A stretch of 63,141 nucleotides of DNA, taken from positions 32,220-95,360 of the forward strand of contig NW_003107602.1 in assembly GCF_000003605.2 (NCBI RefSeq), read 5' to 3'. Position numbers and translations under genes: made by a program. This document shows positions 55,951 through 63,141 of the stretch, piece by piece. The stretch's first letter is position 1. Every line of letters begins with the position of its first letter. The DNA is from Saccoglossus kowalevskii (lineage: Eukaryota > Hemichordata > Enteropneusta > Harrimaniidae). The notes under the pieces were generated by a model that did not search any database, was not told the DNA's origin, and saw nothing but the letters and a program-made list of their open reading frames with translations.

Positions 55951-58277
55951 GGAAATAAATAAAATAGTTTCAAATGCTTTCAATTGGGTGACATTCATCA
56001 TATCAGTCTTGACATTTCATTGAATTACAGTGATATTTTTTTCAACAATTATGTATCTTAACGCGTCACACTATTCATGTAACTTGTTGTTTCGAAGACA
56101 AATACAAGCACGGGTTTACGAAACAGTATATTTACTAAAATTTTGCGAAACTTTACTATTCGCAGAATACCAATGCTACCACAGCTTCAACATAGATGCT
56201 ACTGTGACCTTATCTTTATGAGATCACTATAGGCTGATTATTTTTTTTTATTTTTATTTGTTTTTATTTTACTGACTATTATACATTTGTGATTATCTGT
56301 CACTTAGGAATAGTCCGGATCGGAGTTTTCATGCAGTCTTGTTTGATTTTTACATGCTGCAAATCAGGCATGTACGGTGTGATTAATAAATACTTTGCTC
56401 TTCAATACAATAGACGTTTAGTAGGTAATCAAGTAAGTGTAGAGCAGCCCAGAGTCACAGCTCATAGAATACGTCATTACTCCACTTTATGAGGCTAGCA
56501 ATTGATCCCACTTTCAACAAGTCATGAATGACACTGTCTTCGCTTGTTGTCATTTGAAAGTTGCAACATGTAATTTAATCAAGTGTTCGGCATGGACATA
56601 AATTGCAGAAAGAAATTGCAGCTTACATTGTGCTATTCTAATCATGTTCTACCAAAGTCTAGAATGAACTAATTCCCTAGTCTCTGTTCTACTCCACAAA
56701 GTTATCAAATCAACATGCACATGATTCTGCACAAACATATTAGGATGTGCATAATGCCTAAGTACTTATGTGTTCAATGTCATTTAAATCTGAAAAGGAA
56801 TATGCAGAAAAGTTCACTTAAACTGAACTAAATGGGTGCCAAGATATCTACAGAAATCAAAAATTACTCTCGAGAAAAATACAAAAAAATAATACATTTA
56901 ATATAAATACAGATAAAGTTGCATACAAATATAATCAGCAGAAGTAGTGATCATGTAGTAGGTGTATGTCAAATTTCATTTGAACTGGATTCCAGTGTTC
57001 TCTAGAAAATTGTCTCAAGGTTGCAGCTAATTTGCATATTAATTATCATAATGTAGTTATTTTTTTTTTGGAATAAACAAGATTTACTGTGTAGAGTGAA
57101 ACAAATTTCATTAACTGAAATGGGATATATTGCCAAAAAATATTAGTTAATATTGTTAAAAAAAATATTATAAGTATGAAATCATTATCATTAAAATTGA
57201 GGATTACGTGAATTTGACCCTACCCATCCCCAATCCTTCAATAGCTTCGTGTATGTGCTGGTAATTTGCAAACCGAATTGTCAACAATAAAAACAAAACA
57301 TGGCCGCCGTCAGGAATTATCCGTCTCAGTCGGAGTCTTATTTATTTTTCTGTTCAAAATTGAGGTTAATTGTGCTAGCTAAACATTCAAACTGTACCTC
57401 TGACTTAATCAGTAAGGATATAAAAAATGTGTCTCTGGAGACAGAGGTTCAATTTATTTCAAGTAGTCTCGTACATTATAGTCTAGTAAGTTGCCTTTTT
57501 AGTTATCTACTTTTGAACGCAACAGAAGCCAAGCTTCACACTTCATGTATATCTCCTAACAAGTGCCAATGCTGCGGAAATCAAGCATGGCGATAATGAT
57601 TTTGAGCGTGGCAGAGTCTGGCAAGCGTGATCGTCCCTCAGAGCAGCATGGCGGCACGATGTTTGATTCCCGGAGAGAACACTGCAAACGACAAGGTAAA
57701 CTTTCAATTTACACAATACATAATCAGTTCTTACAATAATAGAAAGGCAGTTTTTCTGGCAAAGCTCTCACCAGAATAGCAAGAGTTTCTCACGATCACC
57801 AAACCCGAGACACAAACGATAATTCAAAGTGTATAAATACCATAGTAAGCACAGTGTCCTACCTTTGAAATTAACGAGACACAATTTTGTCCATATAAGC
57901 GTTTTGCAAAGAAAGATACAATCCGGGATACAATATCCCCACACGAAAATGACGGTGATTTCCACCAAGACGAGAACTGCATATGCGTTATGCAGGTTGT
58001 CGTTAAAACTCGGATTAAACTCGGAGAAATATTTTTTGGCAATTTTGCTAGTAAAATGTTAAAAATCAATGAAAAACACAGTGAAACTTTGGCGAACCAA
58101 ATAAATACTTGGCAAATAATAATATTTATATAGCCTTCGGAATGGCAACAAGATAAAAAAAAGAAAAAAGGAAAATCATACATATCTGAGACTGAATAAA
58201 AATACAATTGACACTAGATCTCATGGTGAATTCATACTACTTTCATTTCTGTGTTTACAAAGATGTTTAAGAAATGT
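55951..58277. other. Intergenic; no gene firmly recognised
   Basis: Contains a long T tract near 56243 and another at 57060. There is an open 98-codon stretch at 57300-57596 (begins MAAVRNYPSQSES, ends CCGNQAWR) and a following GACAAG|GTAAAC-like donor (57690-57702). No protein family was recognised, so I do not call a gene. Confidence 0.3.
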
Positions 58278-59317
58278 TCATACCTCTTTAAAACAATGTC
58301 CCCAACATAATTCACATTCCATGGAAAAAAGCAAATTAAACTTGAAATTCACCCCCCCTGAGAGAATACAATTCTTTAGTGTTTGGCCTTCAACGATATT
58401 CAAGACTGTTTTGATCAAATCAGCATAACATTTATTTCTTAAGTGGAATGTTGCATTGCATAAAAATAGGAAATGATATACATCTTCTTTGCCACCATGA
58501 CACAACTTACAAATTTCCTTTGTAATTTACCCATTGTAGTTTATTTCCCTCTAAATCCAGTGAGTTGGACCTAACCTTAAACATTAATGATATGCCACAA
58601 TGATCATAGGGATCATTACAATAATTTTCTTTTTTGTTATTTCTTTTGATCCAACAATAGTGTTCAAGGGATTTCGTGTTATTTATTTTATCTGTAAAAT
58701 GTTTCAGTTCATTCTCTCCACTTATTTTATGAAAGCTTTTGATCCACTGTTTATTAGTTTGTGTTTCAGTCCATAAACATGATCTAGTCCATTAGAAACA
58801 AAAATTTTGTTTATATATTTTGGCCAATTCCAGATAAGCTTAAAGTTATTTTCCTGGGATTTGTGTAACTCTATAAAAACAACTTTGAACCACCTGCTAT
58901 TGTCCATATGTTTTAATCTATTTAAGCACTGTATCCTAAATTTATCAAGAATATAGCCTAAATCTGCCCATCCTAAATTTCCTAATACAGCTGTGTCTGC
59001 AACATTTCTATTCACTTTGAAAAGAAATTTGCCAAATTAGTATTGTAGGCTCTTCAACTTGTTTATATCTTCATTACTTTCCAAAAACCATACACCACAC
59101 CCATAGCTAATAGATGGCATTATTATATTGTGCCACAATACATCACCATATTCAAACCTATTACAAATATTATGTTGATTTATAATTGATTTACAATACA
59201 CTATTAGTTTCATCCCTTTCTTACAAATTTCAGTGAACTGTGCATGGTCTTTAAGATTTTTAGAGATAATAAAGCCGAAATATTTATATGTGTTTGTTTC
59301 TTCTAATAAAAAAATTC

Positions 59318-59920
59318 CTAATTTCCAAAGTGTGCCTTTTTATGCATTTTCTTACCAAAGTACATTATTTGAGATTTTGTTTGGTTAAAACTTAGTTTCC
59401 ATCGTTTTGCAAATTTATCTGCTATATTCAGCATATTTCGTAATTCCACTGCATTGTTTGCGATGAGAACAACGTCATCTACCCAGAAAAGTCCAGGGAT
59501 TACTTGTTCTCCAACTTTCACCCCAAGGTCTGAATCATGCAGCATTTTCGCAAATTCATTGATATATATTGAAAATATTAAGGGACTTAGTACACATCCT
59601 TGTTTAACCCCTTGAGTTGTTTCAAAATAATCTGTTTCTATTTCATTAAAATCGACTTTGTTAAAAACATTATCATACATATCGTCAATGATGTCCCAAA
59701 CTTTTCCAGTAATTCCTACATTTCATAATGCAACTCTCAACCGATCTCTCGAAACTCTATCAAAAGCTTTCGAAAAATCAAGGAAGGCAACATAAGTTGA
59801 TTTCTTGATTGATTTACGGTGTGACACAATACCTTTGAGGGCAAAAATTTGTCCTCACACCGACAATCCTTCCGGAAACCACCCTGAATCTCACCTAGTA
59901 TATTTTTTTTCGTTGACAAA
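59318..59920 (-). pseudogene. LINE reverse transcriptase fragment
   Basis: Contains TTQGVKQGCVLSPLIFSIYI and the catalytic box WVDDVVLIANN, then FNQTKSQIMYFGKK. The upstream part (GEIQGGFRKDCRCEDK) is in another frame. The YxDD-type box reads VDD, so the catalytic aspartates are kept. Confidence 0.75.
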
Positions 59921-61774
59921 TTCCTTTTTGCATAAACTTTGGATACGGATGAGTTTAGAGTAATGCTTCTATAGTTATTTAAATCTTGTATGTCATCTTT
60001 CTTATGAGCCCCTTGCTTACAATCGTTTGGAATTTTGTTATTATTCAGACATGACTGAAAAAGAATCGTTAAAGAATGAACAACTGATTCCCCGCCATTA
60101 ATGATGAATTCATCAGGGCCGCACGCTTCACCAGCTTTACAGGATTGTATTGCATTTCGAACATCGTCTTGGTTTATTGTGATTGTATTAATTTCTGCAG
60201 TATTATTAATGTCTCCTTCACAGTGGATTTTAATTTTCCTAATTACTTTTACCCTTTCTAATATTTGTTATGGAAATCTGTCTCATTTTTGTCTTCAACT
60301 AAAGGCTTGTTCATTTTTCCTAATGTATTCCAGTAACGTTTTATGTTATTTTTAATTACTGCATGGTTTGTCGTTATGTGTTTACTTTTTAGTTTCATAA
60401 ATACAAGTGTGTTTATTAATATTTTTTGGTCCCTGTAACTCTTGCCAAAACATTTTTGAAAACCTTCCCCCTTTTTAGCTGTATCTACACTACGTTTCAA
60501 TTTAAACTCCAGCATTGTATTATTTATTAAATTGTGTGTTTTTTAGGTCAATATAGGTGGACCAGAGTTGCTCTCCGTCTGCTGCTTTCCTTGTATCTAC
60601 AGATAATTTTGTCCAGTGTCTGTATTTTCTACAAGCATCCCTTCTCTCATTGATGGTATCATTAATTTCTTTATCCCACCATCCTTTACCTCTTTATCCA
60701 ACATTTTTGCTAATACATTTGTTCGTAACTTGAAGTAAGCTAATTTTCCATTCGTCCCACAAATCATTTGAGTTGTTCACCTTATCCCCCCATTTCCTGA
60801 ATGAATATAATAGCCCTTGTTGAAATGGTTTCCAATCCTTTTTTATAATTTAATTTCCATGTTTTCTTATTCTTTGGGATTAGTGATTCTCCTGGACCCA
60901 GGTCTAAATGTAAAATCACAGCGTTGTGATCACTCCATATATGTTAGTTTAAGTTATTTTTGTGAAATATCTTCATTAGTTTTAAAAATCAAAAAGTAAT
61001 CAATAATATATTGTTGATTATTTCTAAACCAGGTAAATTTACCTTCAGCACACTGTAATGTGTTTGCTAAGGTTAGGCCAGAATCCTCACAAAAGTCGAT
61101 TAATTTTGTACCATTGTAATTCCAAGTAATGTCATCATTTTGAATAAAATCCCCTACTCTACCATTATAGTCGCCCATCAACATAATATTTTCATTACCT
61201 TGATTTTCACATCTACTAATAACTGGTGATATAGCTCATCGATTAAATTCTTATTCTTCCCTACACAGGAAAATAAACTATACAAATACAAACACAGTCC
61301 TTTGCACCCTTAAAACTGACTTCAATCCACAATCTTTCCTAATCATCACTATAAGAGTCAGGACACTCCTCATCCTGAATAACAACTGAATTATGGATTA
61401 GCAATCCAATACCCCCCATCTTTAGCTTCACGTGTTTTATGTACAAAGTTGTAATCTGGAATTTTCACTACATCATCTCTTTTCAGAAAATACTCCCAAA
61501 TACCGAAAATCAAAATAATTTCACTGTATAATAATCTAAATACTTCATGCTTTTTGGATTTGAGTCCCCTAATGTTATTATACCCAATTTTGGTAATGTT
61601 CTTCTTACTTTTAGCACACCTGGATGGAAAAACACCATTATTTTACAGTGATTTAACAGTCTTATATAAGCTCTGAGTTTTGTCTGACCTGTGTTTTCCC
61701 TCAAAGTGTGAATTGTCATTGATTTACTGGCAGTGTTTAGTATACATTCTTTATCACCATTAGTACTTTTTGTC

Positions 61775-62470
61775 TCAGTGTTTAAGTCTCTTTTCAGTTT
61801 GAGACGGCACTATCTTCTTGGCCAAAACATTGAGATCTTCTGATTGGACAGAATTTCTCCTTCTGCCCTTCTTCACCACAGGAATGGCATCATATTCTCG
61901 TTTCATGTCTGCATACCCGTTCAACATGGATACTTCACCGCAGTTGTAACATCCGTTTGACCTTGTGAAAGTGGCTCTAAGTTGTTTCTTTAAGATTGGC
62001 ACATGTTGAAGGAGATTTGCTGTACCTCTGAAATTGGGGTGAACATTATTGTAATACAGCAGCACCATTTTCCATCTGTAAGAATCGGTCATGGTCAATA
62101 AAAACTGACCCTGTTTCCTCTGCAACCCTTTGAAACAGGTAATTCATGTATTTCACATCAGCATTACTTCTGTCTCTTCTTGCATACGCCCTTGTATAAG
62201 TTAATGTGATTCCTTTACCTTTTTAATAACTTCTGTGTATTCTTCAGTTATGCTGGGATAAGCTATTTGGTTCTTGATGTCATTTGTAGCCACATGCATG
62301 ATAATATCATCAGAGCTTTTGTTGACATCCTGTTTTTTTGTTGATTTCATCCCTAACATCGGATATCATTGTGCCACTACGAGATTGAACAAAGGTGTTG
62401 TTTCATCACTGTGTATCAATGTCCCGTAATACAGAATCTCCTATAATAGCAATTTTCCTATCAGAAGACA
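61775..62470 (-). pseudogene. SGNH-hydrolase-like ORF1 of the LINE
   Basis: Block I (IGDSVLRDID, with the catalytic serine in GDS) is at about 62422-62447 and the final block (VHPN, with the catalytic histidine) at about 62030-62052. Between them are SRSGTMISDVRDEI and a HVATNDI segment interrupted by frame changes. Such esterase-like ORF1 proteins are thought to act in the LINE ribonucleoprotein, but the exact role is not settled. Confidence 0.6.
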
Positions 62471-62922
62471 CTGCAGGAATATTTTCCCTCTGAGTTTCCA
62501 TAATTATGCTGGAGTTAGGTATTTGGTATTATTAGAAGGCTGTTTCATTCTCACCTCTGTCTGTGGTGGATATGGCTGAAGACCATGCGATGGTACTTGT
62601 GGTGGATTATGTATGTGTGGCAGTTGTTTACCTACAGGCCTGTGCTGCTGCAAGTTCTGAGGTTGATGCTGTGATGGGATAGAGTGTTGTGGTTGATCTA
62701 CCTGCATCTGATGATGTTGATGTGTTTGTTCTTCTATTGGGAGTACATTGTAGATATTTCGTGTTTGAAATAATGAAGTATGTGTCTGTTTGTTTACATT
62801 GATGGTATAATTTCCCTGCTGTTTAGTGTTTGATGTTTCAATATTAATTTTCAAATCACACACAGATTTCTTAATGACTTCCCGGTCCTTTTTAATGTCT
62901 TTAATAAACTTCTGCCATCGGT

Positions 62923-63141
62923 CGCTTCACATATAGCTAGAATAATGTTCTCAGCACATGATCACAATATATCACGTGAGTGACTTTGCCAAGTCATGTG
63001 GTGTCACCATAGTGCTGTTCGCTTCACATATATTATTTCAAAGCTCGATAAATATTCACAGCAACTGGCCACAATATATCACGTGACATCGCCAAGTCAC
63101 GTGGCGACGCCATGGATCTTTGTTAAGAGCACTATTACTGG
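62923..63141 (-). promoter_or_regulatory. Tandem 97-bp units with CACGTG at the 5' end of the LINE
   Basis: CGCTTCACATAT starts a unit at 62923 and again at 63020. Each unit holds CACAATATATCACGTG, then GCCAAGTCA(C/T)GTGG. CACGTG occurs at 62973-62978, 63080-63085 and 63098-63103. The position, upstream of ORF1 in the minus-strand LINE, fits promoter monomers of a 5' UTR. The second unit runs to the window edge, so the copy number is unknown. Confidence 0.5.

Larger units (their letters stand above)
58278..62940 (-). mobile_element. Decayed LINE with SGNH-hydrolase-like ORF1
   Basis: Minus-strand order from 62.9 kb: Gln/His/Pro-rich leader (62863-62504), an SGNH/GDSL-type block (KIAIIGDSVLRDID near 62440, SRSGTMISDVRDEI, then NVHPNFRGTANLLQHV near 62030), a basic tail with GCYNCGE, an endonuclease (MLMGDYNGRVGDF), a reverse transcriptase (GVKQGCVLSPLIFSIYINEF, WVDDVVLIA), and a C-terminal zinc-like block (CHGGKEDVYHFLFLC). 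Stops and frameshifts occur throughout. Esterase-type ORF1 domains are known in CR1-like and other LINEs; the RT here is unlike the CR1/Jockey copies in this window. Clade not assigned. Confidence 0.75.

Noticed and set aside
57300-57596. 98-codon ORF starting MAAVRNYPSQSES
   Set aside because: No domain or homolog recognised, no supported splice partner, and the length is possible by chance in this window.
1-63141. tRNA, rRNA or other structured RNA genes
   Set aside because: I found no cloverleaf with intact A and B boxes nor rRNA-like blocks by eye. A tRNAscan-SE or Infernal run would be decisive.

Overview
This is AT-rich, intron-bearing animal DNA. It has GT/AG introns, poly(A) signals, and many decayed LINE and Ty3/gypsy retrotransposons, MITEs and minisatellites. 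The solute-carrier genes and the LINE types fit a marine invertebrate, perhaps a hemichordate or other invertebrate deuterostome. That placement is only an impression. The window has one assembly gap (47165-47336).

Three host genes can be assembled exon by exon, all on the + strand. Two are tandem organic anion transporters (SLCO/OATP, SLCO4-like): gene 1 at 9970-17099 (8 coding exons, 688 aa) and gene 2 at 34381-42794 (8 coding exons, 718 aa). All seven intron positions and phases (1,1,1,2,0,2,1) agree between them, and exons 3 and 7 have identical lengths, so they are tandem paralogs. Both should be 12-TM plasma-membrane carriers with a Kazal-type cysteine-rich extracellular loop. The third gene (53928-55219, 3 exons, 196 aa) encodes a small secreted protein with ten cysteines and an internal two-fold repeat. 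I do not recognise its family.

Layout: 0.3-4.0 kb decayed Ty3/gypsy (- strand); 4.3-7.1 kb decayed CR1/Jockey-type LINE (+); 8.75-9.2 kb L1/Tx1-like LINE tail (-); 10-17.1 kb OATP gene 1 with a MITE in intron 2, a hairpin element in intron 4 and another MITE just after the stop; 19.8-22.6 kb and 25.1-27.7 kb two decayed members of one unnamed multicopy protein family pointing away from each other on either side of a 33-bp minisatellite (22.7-23.75 kb); 27.7-29.0 kb internally deleted gypsy fragment (-); 29.0-31.6 kb two near-identical copies of a module containing a TATA box; 34.4-42.8 kb OATP gene 2, followed at once by a decayed array of the same minisatellite; 44.76-45.44 kb two more TATA modules; 45.87-46.5 kb a copy of the 3' flank of the small secreted gene; 46.9-47.8 kb and 49-51.97 kb LINE remnants; 53.9-55.2 kb the secreted gene; 58.3-62.9 kb a decayed LINE (-) whose ORF1 carries an SGNH-hydrolase-like domain, preceded by tandem 97-bp units rich in CACGTG.

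The leads most worth following are the two-repeat secreted cysteine protein, the amplified TATA/first-exon-like module around OATP gene 2, the unnamed intron-containing multicopy family, and the minisatellite shared by both OATP loci. Everything was read by eye, with no database search or alignment software.
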